Source: Solirubrobacterales bacterium
GTDB taxonomy: Bacteria > Actinomycetota > Thermoleophilia > Solirubrobacterales > Solirubrobacteraceae
Length of the DNA stretch: 6,459 bases
Assembly: GCA_013813955.1 (NCBI GenBank)
Contig: JACCQW010000218.1
Coordinates: forward strand, 1-6,459
Direction: 5' to 3'
Below are positions 1-5,780 of this stretch, piece after piece. The notes below the pieces were generated by a model, which was not told where the DNA came from, searched no databases, and was given only the letters and a program-made list of their open reading frames with translations. The number at the start of each line of letters is the position of its first letter. Positions within the stretch are counted from its first letter, which is position 1. The position numbers were made by a program, and so were the translations under genes.

Positions 1-283
1 CGAGGACGGCCTGGCCCGCCGCCTCCAGCGCGCTGTCCGCGGGCCCGGCTAGCTCGGTGGCGAGCTCGCGCAGCGGCACCTCCAGACGGGCGTCGCCGTA
101 GAGCAGCAGCACGTTGCCCGGCGTCACCCGCGGACCGGCACCGGCGCCGCGTGCGACGCCGGGTCCCTTCTCCTGGCCGAGCGTGGCGTCGTCGCGCGAG
201 CTGAAGAAGGCGCCGGCGGCCGCCACGCCCGCCACCCCGAGCACGAGGATGCCCAGCCCGATCGCCACGCGCCGCGCGGTCAA
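1..283 (-). CDS. Membrane-anchored protein of unknown function (N-terminal 94 residues, truncated by window edge)
   Basis: I do not recognise this protein. The minus-strand frame opens with TTG at 283-281 and stays open to the window edge. Residues 1-5 (LTARR) are short and basic, residues about 6-27 are a hydrophobic Ala/Gly/Leu/Val stretch that looks like one signal-anchor helix, and residues about 30-55 are a Gly/Ala-rich linker. A more ordered segment follows from about residue 56 (GNVLLLYGDARLEVPL) with an acidic/Leu helix. This suggests a single-pass protein with its C-terminal part outside the cytoplasm. The TTG overlaps the WS/DGAT stop codon (TTGA, 283-280), so expression by translational coupling to that gene is likely; there is no Shine-Dalgarno sequence in front of it. 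A GTG six codons in (268-266) is an alternative start but would cut the basic N-terminus. The existence of the gene is well supported by frame and overlap; its function is unknown. Confidence 0.6.
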   Translation of the reverse strand, partial: MTARRVAIGLGILVLGVAGVAAAGAFFSSRDDATLGQEKGPGVARGAGAGPRVTPGNVLLLYGDARLEVPLRELATELAGPADSALEAAGQAVL

Positions 284-1740
284 GCTGGGCTGGGGGAGAG
301 ACGGCCCGGCGCGGCGCGCCGGCGGTGGCGCGCGCGTTGCATCACCCCGGCGGCGATCGCGAGCGCGTCGATGGAGTCCTCCAGCGCGACCGCGAAGACG
401 TCGAGGTCGGCCAACGCGTCGTAGTCGGCCAGCAACCCGAAGCCCAGCGTGCCGTCGTAGCTCATGACCGCGATGCCCAGGGCCTGGTTGCGCGCCAGCG
501 GCACGACCGGGTACAGCGCGCGCATGCGCCGCCCGAGCACGTACAGCGGCACCTGGGGCCCGGGCACGTTGGTCACCACGAGGTTGAAGAAGCGCTGGCG
601 CGCCTGCAGCCGCGCCGCCTGGCTCATGATGGTCGGCGGCGCGAAGCCCGCGATGTCGGTCAGCGCCTGGGCCCCGACCGCCTGGCCGGAGGACTTCAGG
701 TCGCCCATCGCGGCACGCACGGCGGCGAACTGCTCAACGGGGTCCTCGACGCCGACCGGCAGCGGCGCCCACATCGCGGCGACCCGGTTGCCCAGCACGC
801 CCTGCTCGGCATCGGCGCGCACCGACACGGGCACCATCGCCTTCAGCTCGAGGCCGTCCGTCGCGGCGCCGCGGTGGCGCAGGAAGCGCCCGAGCGCGCC
901 GGTCACCACGGTCAGCACCACGTCGTTGACCGTCCCGTCGAGCGCGGTCTTGATCGCCTTGAACTGCGACAGATCGGCGTCCACCCACGTGTAGCGCCGG
1001 TGCGGACCGATCGGCACGTTCAGGCAGGTGGGCGGTGCGGGGCTCAGGCCCGCGAAGGTCAGGGCGCCCATGCCGGCGAGCGCATCACGCGCCCTGTCGA
1101 GCACCTGGCGCGGCCGGCGCACGAGGTGGCGCACGCCACGCACCACCTCGGCCGGGCTCGTGGCGCGCTCCAGCAGCGCGTCGGAGAGCAGTTGCGCGCG
1201 GGAGGGCAGCGGAGACGGCGTCCAGCGCCGATCGGGCGGGCCGACCGGCACGGGATCGCGCGCGGTGTCGAAGAGCACGGTGGCGATGTCGACGCCGGCG
1301 ATGCCGTCCACGAGGGCGTGATGGGTCTTGGTGATCACCGAGAAGCGCCCGTCCTGCAGCCCGTCGACGAGCCACAGCTCCCACAGCGGCTTGGCGCGGT
1401 CCAGGCGCTGGGCGAACAGCCGCCCGGCCAGCGCCTTCAGCTGGTCCTCGGAGCCGGGCGCGGGAAGGCCGGTATGGCGCAGGTGGTAGCGCAGGTTGAA
1501 GTGCGGGTCGTCGACCCATACCGGCCGGCCCTGCTCGAAGGGCACCTCGGCCAGGCGCTGGCGATAGCGGGGAACGAGGTGCAGGCGCGACTCGACGTGA
1601 GCCATCAGGTCGTCGTACTCCGGCGCGGGTCCGTCGAGGATCGTGATGCCCGCGACGTGCATGTGCGCGCCCGCCTTCTCGAGGTGCAGGAAGGAGGCGT
1701 CGAGCGCGGTGAGCCGGTGGCCGGTGCCCATGGGCGTCAT
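280..1740 (-). CDS. Wax ester synthase/diacylglycerol acyltransferase (WS/DGAT)
   Basis: This 486-residue protein has the usual length and motifs of the bacterial bifunctional WS/DGAT family, which transfers acyl groups from acyl-CoA to fatty alcohols or diacylglycerol to make storage wax esters or triacylglycerol at the inner membrane and lipid-droplet surface. The N-terminus LTALDASFLHLE (10-21) is the family signature. The condensing-type active site HHALVDG is at 140-146, with His141 the expected general base and Asp145 structural. Further family blocks are PLWELWLVDGL (118-128), VNDVVL (271-276), GNRVAAMWAPLPV (317-329), NVPGP (391-395) and YDGTLGFGLLAD (428-439). The start is ATG at 1740, or Met4 at 1731. 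The only ribosome-binding-like run, GAGGG at 1748-1744, is 3 nt from the first and 12 nt from the second, so the choice is open. It is transcribed divergently from the amidohydrolase and overlaps the downstream membrane-protein gene by 4 nt. Which acceptor it prefers cannot be read from the sequence. Confidence 0.95.
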   Translation of the reverse strand: MTPMGTGHRLTALDASFLHLEKAGAHMHVAGITILDGPAPEYDDLMAHVESRLHLVPRYRQRLAEVPFEQGRPVWVDDPHFNLRYHLRHTGLPAPGSEDQLKALAGRLFAQRLDRAKPLWELWLVDGLQDGRFSVITKTHHALVDGIAGVDIATVLFDTARDPVPVGPPDRRWTPSPLPSRAQLLSDALLERATSPAEVVRGVRHLVRRPRQVLDRARDALAGMGALTFAGLSPAPPTCLNVPIGPHRRYTWVDADLSQFKAIKTALDGTVNDVVLTVVTGALGRFLRHRGAATDGLELKAMVPVSVRADAEQGVLGNRVAAMWAPLPVGVEDPVEQFAAVRAAMGDLKSSGQAVGAQALTDIAGFAPPTIMSQAARLQARQRFFNLVVTNVPGPQVPLYVLGRRMRALYPVVPLARNQALGIAVMSYDGTLGFGLLADYDALADLDVFAVALEDSIDALAIAAGVMQRARHRRRAAPGRLSPSPA

Positions 1741-1838
1741 CTTCCCTCATGGCCGCGGGATGGCAAAGCTCGAGCAGGACATGCAGCCTCCCGCACGCGG
1801 TCGACCGGTGGCCGCGCGGGCGGTTCGCGGCTGTCGCG

Positions 1839-1844
1839 TAGCCT
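1839..1844 (+). promoter_or_regulatory. Putative -10 box of a leaderless promoter for the amidohydrolase gene
   Basis: TAGCCT matches the actinobacterial TANNNT -10 pattern and ends 7 nt before the ATG at 1852, so transcription would start at or next to the A of the start codon. No Shine-Dalgarno sequence precedes that ATG, which agrees with a leaderless message. No TTGACA-like -35 is evident at the expected distance. The same arrangement recurs at three other starts in this window. Confidence 0.5.
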
Positions 1845-1851
1845 CCGCGGC

Positions 1852-2964
1852 ATGCCGGTCGACGACGCGCTGACACCGCTCTACGCGCGTGCCCGGCAGG
1901 TGCTGCCGGCCGGCACCGAGTGGTTCGACGCGCACACGCACATCGGCCAGAACGACCCTGACGGGATGACCGGCACCCTCGACGCGCTGATCGCGGGGCT
2001 CGACGAGGCCGGTCACGAGCGGGCGCTCGTCTTCGCGATGCACGAGCCCGGCGGCTACGCCGCGGCCAACGACATCATCCTCGAGGCGGCGGGTGGCTCG
2101 GGCGGGCGGCTCACGGCGCTCGCCCGCGTGGATCCCGGCGCTCACGGAGCGGTGAGGGAGGCGCGGCGGGCGCTCGCGGCGGGCGCCCGTGGCATCAAGC
2201 TGCACCCGCGCAGCGACGCGTTCGCGCTGCCGCACCCAGTGGTCGACGAGCTCGTCGCGCTGGTCGCCGAGGTTCGAGGGCCCGTGCTCTTTCATGCCGG
2301 GCGGGGAATCCCGCACCTCGGCGAGGCCGTGACCGACCTCGCGCGCCGCCATCCCGACGCGCGCCTGATCCTCGCCCATGCCGGGATCAGCGACCTGGGC
2401 TGGATCGCCCCGGCGGCGGCCGAGCTGCCCAACCTCTTCTTCGACACCGCGTGGTGGCAGGTGTGGGATCTGCTCGCGCTGTTCTGCACCGTGGCGCCCG
2501 GGCAGATCCTCTACGCGAGCGACATGCCCTACGGCAGTGGCGTCCTCGCCGGCCTGATCTTCCTGCGCGTGGCCCAGGCTGCGGGCCTGGCGCCAGAGGC
2601 GCTCGCGACGATCGCCGGGGGCCAGCTGGGGCGGGTGGTCGGCGGGGAGGACCCGGTGGACCTCGGTCCCGCGCCCGGCCCACCGCAGGACAGGGGGCAC
2701 ATCGGGCACGAGCGCGCGGTCGCCTACCTGACCGCGGCCTGCCAGCAGACCTTCGGCGGCCACGACCCCACCGAGGCCCTCGCGCTCGCGCGCCTGGCCT
2801 GCCGCACTCCCGGCGAGGACCCGATCCTCGCCCGGGTCGACGAGCTCGTGGCGCGGGTGCAGGAGCTGCGGGCCGGCAAGGCCGTCGGCGGCGAGCGCTG
2901 GCCGGCGGTCGAGCCGCTCGTGGCCGCGCAGCTCGTGGCGGGGACCCCTTCCGTCGCGGTGTGA
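1852..2964 (+). CDS. Amidohydrolase-2 family metal-dependent hydrolase
   Basis: This 370-residue TIM-barrel protein belongs to the amidohydrolase superfamily, Amidohydro_2 type, whose members hydrolyse or decarboxylate small cyclic or carboxylated substrates with one bound metal ion. The expected ligands are in order: HxH in DAHTH (His28, His30), GIKLHPR (114-120), a His in LFHAG (His148), another in LAHAG (His176) and the catalytic Asp in YASDMPYG (Asp224). The sequence has no signal peptide, so it is probably cytoplasmic. The barrel appears to end near residue 265. About 100 more residues follow: a Gly/Pro-rich linker (267-282), then an alpha-helical tail. I cannot assign a known domain to this tail. 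The ATG at 1852 is chosen because the DAHTH strand follows 25 residues later, as is usual, and because a TANNNT box sits 7 nt upstream. The frame stays open far upstream, but that stretch is antisense to WS/DGAT. Substrate unknown. Confidence 0.88.
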   Translation: MPVDDALTPLYARARQVLPAGTEWFDAHTHIGQNDPDGMTGTLDALIAGLDEAGHERALVFAMHEPGGYAAANDIILEAAGGSGGRLTALARVDPGAHGAVREARRALAAGARGIKLHPRSDAFALPHPVVDELVALVAEVRGPVLFHAGRGIPHLGEAVTDLARRHPDARLILAHAGISDLGWIAPAAAELPNLFFDTAWWQVWDLLALFCTVAPGQILYASDMPYGSGVLAGLIFLRVAQAAGLAPEALATIAGGQLGRVVGGEDPVDLGPAPGPPQDRGHIGHERAVAYLTAACQQTFGGHDPTEALALARLACRTPGEDPILARVDELVARVQELRAGKAVGGERWPAVEPLVAAQLVAGTPSVAV

Positions 2965-2987
2965 CCGCACGCCCGTTCGCTCCGGCA

Positions 2988-3006
2988 TACGTTCAAGACA
3001 AGGAGG
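2988..3006 (+). promoter_or_regulatory. Possible promoter -10 (TACGTT) and unattached Shine-Dalgarno-like box in the dinB leader
   Basis: TACGTT at 2988-2993 fits TANNNT and would place a transcription start near A3000. Immediately there, AAGGAGG (3000-3006) is a perfect match to the anti-Shine-Dalgarno consensus, yet no ATG, GTG or TTG lies at a usable distance. Six nt later there is only CTG followed directly by TAG (3013-3018). A transcript from here would give dinB a leader of about 93 nt. Both assignments are tentative. Confidence 0.25.
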
Positions 3007-3040
3007 CACTCTCTGTAGGCCGGGTCCGGCCCCACGGGCC

Positions 3041-3075
3041 CGGGCCGCCCTCCGGGCCGCCCTCCGGGCCGCCCG
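3041..3075 (+). repeat. 12-bp GC-only tandem repeat in the dinB leader (nearly three copies)
   Basis: The unit CGGGCCGCCCTC occurs at 3041-3052 and 3053-3064, then as a partial third copy at 3065-3074 (CGGGCCGCCC), after which it diverges. Just upstream is the 10-bp palindrome GGCCCGGGCC (3037-3046) and a small hairpin GGCCC-CAC-GGGCC (3028-3040). The array ends 18 bp before the dinB ATG. Read in the dinB frame it would encode a Pro/Ser/Gly run, but it is more likely untranslated. Confidence 0.8.
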
Positions 3076-3083
3076 TCATCGTT

Positions 3084-3090
3084 AGGGGGG
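3084..3090 (+). promoter_or_regulatory. Candidate ribosome-binding site for dinB
   Basis: AGGGGGG lies 2 nt before the ATG at 3093. Its AGG portion (3084-3086) is 6 nt from the start codon, a workable spacing. It supports initiation at 3093 over the in-frame GTG at 2961. A TAGGGG box overlaps it (3083-3088) but has the wrong last base and only a 4-nt gap, so a leaderless start here is less convincing. Confidence 0.4.
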
Positions 3091-3092
3091 CC

Positions 3093-4148
3093 ATGCCGCC
3101 GATCGCCCATCTCGACGTCGACGCGTTCTATGCGAGCGTCGAGCTGCTGCGCCGCCCGGAGCTGAGGGGCAAGCCGGTCATCGTGTCGGGCAGCGGCCCG
3201 CGGGCGGTGGTCACCACCGCCTCCTACGAGGCGCGCGTGTTCGGGATCGGGTCGGCGATGCCCACCGTGCGGGCGCGGCGGCTGTGCCCGGATGCGATCC
3301 TCGTCGCGCCGGACTTCGATGCCTACCGGGAGGCGTCGCGCGCGGTCATGCGGCGCGTGCGCGCCCAGGTCGAGACGGTCGAGGTCGTCGGCCTGGACGA
3401 GGCGTACCTCGACCTCGAGGGGCTCATGGCGCCACGCGCGGCGATGCGCCGCCTCGTGGGGGAGATCCACGAGCAGACCGGCCTGTACTGCTCGGTGGGC
3501 ATCGGGCCCAACCGGCTGGTGGCCAAGGTCGCCTCCGACGCCGAGAAGCCGCGCGGCTTCGTGTGCCTGACGCGCGAAGAGGCGTGCGCGCGCTTCGCCG
3601 GCGCGCCGCCGGGTCTCGTGCCGGGGATCGGGCCCAAGACCGCGGCGCGCCTGCAGGGCATGGGCATCACCACGCTGGGCGTGCTGGCCCGCGCGCCGCT
3701 GGAGGCGCTGGAGGCGCACTTCGGCGCCAACCGTGGCCCCGACCTGCGCCGGCGCGGGCGCTTCGAGGCGTCCGCCGCGATCACGCCGGTGCGCGTCGCG
3801 GTGTCCGAGTCGCGCGAGACGACGTTCGACGCCGACATCCGCGATCTCGCGCGGTTGGAGGAGATCCTCGGCCGCCTGGCCGGCGAGCTGTGCGCGCGGC
3901 TGGCCGCGCAGGAGCGCCGTGGGCGCACGATCGCCATCAAGGTCCGTCTCGACGACTTCACGACGGTCACGCGGGCGCGCACGATCCCGGCGCCGACGGA
4001 TGACGCCGCGGTCGTCGGTGCCGTCGCGCTCGAGCTGCTGCGCGAGTACGCGCCGCCGCGCCCGGTGCGCCTGCTGGGCGTGCGCGTGGCCTCCCTGGAC
4101 CACGGCGACGAGCCCGTCGGCGGCGACCAGCTCGCGCTTCCGCTGTAG
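3093..4148 (+). CDS. dinB: DNA polymerase IV (Y-family translesion polymerase)
   Basis: The 351-residue product has the full length and domain order of DinB, an error-prone polymerase that copies past damaged template bases in the cytoplasm. The palm opens with HLDVDAFYASVE (6-17). Asp8 and the pair Asp102-Glu103 in GLDEAYLDLEG (100-110) are the metal-binding catalytic carboxylates, and Tyr13 aligns with the E. coli steric-gate Phe13 that excludes ribonucleotides. SVGIGPNRLVAKVASD (134-149) and the helix-hairpin-helix thumb PGIGPKTAARL (177-187) follow, then a little-finger domain (about 240-335) opening with SESRETTFDADI. The C-terminus QLALPL (346-351) is a good beta-clamp-binding motif. 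The start is the ATG at 3093, where homologues begin. The frame is open upstream to GTG 2961, but that would add a low-complexity Pro/Gly segment. No LexA-type GAAC-N4-GTTC box is visible in the leader, so SOS control is not indicated. The stop codon is shared with the next gene's putative -10 box. Confidence 0.95.
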   Translation: MPPIAHLDVDAFYASVELLRRPELRGKPVIVSGSGPRAVVTTASYEARVFGIGSAMPTVRARRLCPDAILVAPDFDAYREASRAVMRRVRAQVETVEVVGLDEAYLDLEGLMAPRAAMRRLVGEIHEQTGLYCSVGIGPNRLVAKVASDAEKPRGFVCLTREEACARFAGAPPGLVPGIGPKTAARLQGMGITTLGVLARAPLEALEAHFGANRGPDLRRRGRFEASAAITPVRVAVSESRETTFDADIRDLARLEEILGRLAGELCARLAAQERRGRTIAIKVRLDDFTTVTRARTIPAPTDDAAVVGAVALELLREYAPPRPVRLLGVRVASLDHGDEPVGGDQLALPL

Positions 4149-4151
4149 CGT
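4146..4151 (+). promoter_or_regulatory. Putative -10 box overlapping the dinB stop codon
   Basis: TAGCGT fits TANNNT and its first three bases are the dinB TAG stop. It ends 8 nt before the GTG at 4160, fitting a leaderless start for the alpha/beta hydrolase. No Shine-Dalgarno sequence precedes the GTG or the TTG at 4151. No clear -35 is visible within the dinB 3' end. A stop codon beginning with TA can produce such a match by chance, which lowers confidence. Confidence 0.4.
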
Positions 4152-4159
4152 TGCCGCGC

Positions 4160-4969
4160 GTGACGATCCTCGACATCAACGGCACCGATCTGCATCACGA
4201 GCGCCGCGGAGCGGGCGAGCCGCTGCTGCTCGTGCAGGGGATGTCCGGCAACAGCCTGCACTGGGGCGAGCGCTTCCTGGGCGAGCTCGAGCGCGACTTC
4301 GAGCTGATCCTCTACGACCACCGCGGCGTCGGTCGCAGCGGCCGGGTGAGCGAGCCGTTCACGATCGATGACCTCGCCGCCGACGCCATCGCGCTGCTCG
4401 ACGCGCTGGGCATCGAGCGCACGCACGTGCTCGGGATCTCGATGGGCGGCATGGTGGCCCAGGAGCTAGCCCTGCGCCATCCGCATCGAGCGCGCACGCT
4501 CACCCTCGGCTGCACGTCCTGTGGCGGTGCAGAGGCCAGGCTCACCGATCAGGGCGTGATCCAGATGCTCGGGGAGGCGATGCTCTCCGGCGATCGCGAC
4601 CGGGCGATACGGACCGGGTGGGAGGTCAACGTCTCGCCGGGCTACGCGGCCGAGCACTCCAACTACGAGGTCTTCGTCGAGGTCGCCGAGTCCTATCCCG
4701 CGCCCCTGCCGGTGATCATGGGCCAGCTGCAGGCGATCGCCGGCCACGACACCAGCGGGCGGCTCGGTGAGCTGCAGGCGCCGACGCTGGTCATCCACGG
4801 CACCGCCGACCAGATGCTCTCCTCCGACAACGGCGAGCTGATCGCGCGGCTGATCCCCGGGGCGCGGCTGGAGTTGCTGGAGGGGGTCGGGCACCTGTTC
4901 TTCTGGGAGCAGCCCGAGCGCTCGGCACGGCTCATTCGCGAGCACCTGGCGGGCACGCCCGCCCCATAG
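4160..4969 (+). CDS. Alpha/beta-fold hydrolase (esterase/enol-lactonase-like)
   Basis: Numbered from the GTG, this 269-residue protein has a complete alpha/beta-hydrolase core of ordinary length and no signal peptide. The nucleophile elbow GISMGG gives Ser94. Asp217 in HGTADQML and His245 in GVGHLFFWE complete the triad. DHRGVGRSG (53-61) is the usual strand-4 block, and a variable cap lies between about residues 115 and 195. In place of the common His-Gly oxyanion motif it has Gln-Gly (VQGMSG, 25-30), a variant seen in some lactonase- and esterase-like members. It resembles 3-oxoadipate enol-lactonases in general layout, but no neighbouring aromatic-degradation genes support that role, so the substrate is left open. 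The in-frame TTG at 4151 would add three residues. I prefer GTG 4160 because TAGCGT lies 8 nt upstream of it and overlaps the TTG. Confidence 0.88.
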   Translation: MTILDINGTDLHHERRGAGEPLLLVQGMSGNSLHWGERFLGELERDFELILYDHRGVGRSGRVSEPFTIDDLAADAIALLDALGIERTHVLGISMGGMVAQELALRHPHRARTLTLGCTSCGGAEARLTDQGVIQMLGEAMLSGDRDRAIRTGWEVNVSPGYAAEHSNYEVFVEVAESYPAPLPVIMGQLQAIAGHDTSGRLGELQAPTLVIHGTADQMLSSDNGELIARLIPGARLELLEGVGHLFFWEQPERSARLIREHLAGTPAP

Positions 4970-4994
4970 GGGGAGAAGGTCCCGTGAACGCTCA

Positions 4995-5013
4995 GGCGCG
5001 GGCGGATCGCGCC
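4995..5013. terminator. Hairpin between convergent genes, possible bidirectional terminator
   Basis: GGCGCG (4995-5000) pairs perfectly with CGCGCC (5008-5013) around a 7-nt loop. A competing 5-bp stem GGCGG/CCGCC is possible (5001-5005 with 5012-5016). The element sits in the 55-bp gap where the alpha/beta hydrolase and the thioredoxin-TPR gene converge, the right place for a shared terminator. There is no T-tract on either strand, so it is not a classical intrinsic terminator, and hairpins this size arise easily in such GC-rich DNA. Confidence 0.35.
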
Positions 5014-5024
5014 GCCGTGTGCTC

Positions 5025-5768
5025 CTAGGTGAGCGCGGCGGCCAGGCGCCGGCGCGACTCCCGCGCCAGCGGATGCTCGACGCCGAGCTCGTCGAGGACG
5101 GCGACGATGACCTTGCGCAGATCCTCCTGCGTGTCACCGGCGGTGGGCAGGGCGCCGAGCAGGAGCTCCAGCGCGCGCTCGGTGTCACCGGCGTCGACGG
5201 CGGAGAACCCATCGGCCAGGTCGGGCTCCCCAGCCTCCTCCAGGTGGATGCGCCCGGCCAGACCGTCGGCCTGGAAGCTGCCGGTGACGTTCGTGACGAG
5301 TTCCAGCGCGCCCGCGCTGTCACCACGGCGGTGCAGCAGGCCCGCGAGCGCGACGGCCGCATCGGCGTTGGCGGGCTCGAGCTCGAGCGCCTTGCGCAGC
5401 GACGCCTCGTCGCCGGCGCCCACCAGCGCCGCGGCCTCCGAGGGCACCAGCGCATCGAAGAAGTCCTCGACCGCCGCCGGCCCCTGCGCCCCGACGAACT
5501 CGCTGACGACCTGCCCGTCGCGGAACGCCTTGACGGCGGGGATGCCCTGGATGGCGAACTGCTGGGAGAGGCCGGGGTTGGCGTCGGTGTCGAGCGTGGC
5601 GAGGACGACCTTGCCCTCGCGCGCGGCGGCCGCCTTCTCGAGCACCGGTCCGAGCTGGCGGCACGGCCCGCACCACTCCGCCCAGAAGTCCACGACCACC
5701 GGCACGGTCGCGGAGCGGTCGAGCACCTCGGCCTGGAAGTCGGCCTCGCTGACGGCGATGACGGTCAC
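5025..5768 (-). CDS. ybbN: Thioredoxin-TPR fusion protein, YbbN/CnoX-like chaperedoxin
   Basis: The 247-residue protein joins an N-terminal thioredoxin domain (about 5-108) to a C-terminal tetratricopeptide-like helical region (about 113-245), the architecture of YbbN/CnoX. Such proteins hold unfolding proteins, protect their cysteines from over-oxidation and hand clients to chaperones in the cytoplasm. The active site WCGPC is intact at 32-36 and the cis-proline is Pro77 in QGIPAVKAF. E. coli CnoX lacks the first of these cysteines, so this version should be redox-active, like the CXXC-containing homologues of other bacteria. The helical part has TPR-like pairs, for example around DEASLRKALELEPANADAAV (120-139) and ERALELLLGAL (196-206). 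The start is GTG at 5768; an ATG at 5775 is out of frame. TACCCT lies 7 nt upstream and no Shine-Dalgarno sequence is present. It is divergent from, and 18 bp away from, the next hydrolase gene. Confidence 0.92.
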   Translation of the reverse strand: MTVIAVSEADFQAEVLDRSATVPVVVDFWAEWCGPCRQLGPVLEKAAAAREGKVVLATLDTDANPGLSQQFAIQGIPAVKAFRDGQVVSEFVGAQGPAAVEDFFDALVPSEAAALVGAGDEASLRKALELEPANADAAVALAGLLHRRGDSAGALELVTNVTGSFQADGLAGRIHLEEAGEPDLADGFSAVDAGDTERALELLLGALPTAGDTQEDLRKVIVAVLDELGVEHPLARESRRRLAAALT

Positions 5769-5774
5769 GGCTCA

Positions 5775-5780
5775 TAGGGT
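5775..5780 (+). promoter_or_regulatory. Putative -10 box for the downstream alpha/beta hydrolase gene
   Basis: TAGGGT ends 6 nt before the GTG at 5787. The intervening AGGGGA could instead act as a very close Shine-Dalgarno sequence, but a transcript starting at the GTG would not contain it. The best -35-like hexamer, CTGACG at 5749-5754, has a long 20-nt spacer and lies within the thioredoxin coding sequence. Confidence 0.45.

Noticed and set aside
1798..1807. Palindrome CGGTCGACCG in the WS/DGAT-amidohydrolase divergent spacer as an operator
   Set aside because: A single 10-bp GC-rich palindrome is expected by chance at this composition, and there is no second copy or known regulator match. 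The rest of this spacer shows only the TAGCCT box and the GAGGG run.
325..1851. Long plus-strand open frame continuous with the amidohydrolase gene, seemingly a 509-residue N-terminal extension
   Set aside because: It runs antisense to the clearly real WS/DGAT gene, its translation is rich in Arg/His/Gln without domain motifs, and stop-free antisense frames are common at this GC content. The amidohydrolase starts naturally at 1852.
2451..2960. Upstream continuation of the dinB frame inside the amidohydrolase gene
   Set aside because: It overlaps the amidohydrolase coding region in another frame and translates to an Arg/Gly/Pro-rich sequence. DinB is complete from 3093.
1747..3009. Minus-strand open frame of 420 codons
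   Set aside because: It is antisense to the amidohydrolase gene, has low-complexity Arg/Gly/His-rich composition and no recognisable domain. It is a GC-bias shadow.
3028..3040. Hairpin GGCCC-CAC-GGGCC as a terminator for the amidohydrolase gene
   Set aside because: The stem is only 5 bp with a 3-nt loop and no T-tract follows. It is more likely part of the GC-rich dinB leader.
2724..4103. Minus-strand open frame of 459 codons over dinB
   Set aside because: It is antisense to a polymerase gene with all catalytic motifs intact, and its product is Arg/His-rich with no family features.
5019..5777. Plus-strand open frames opposite the thioredoxin-TPR gene
   Set aside because: They are antisense to a protein with WCGPC and TPR features and show no coherent domains of their own.
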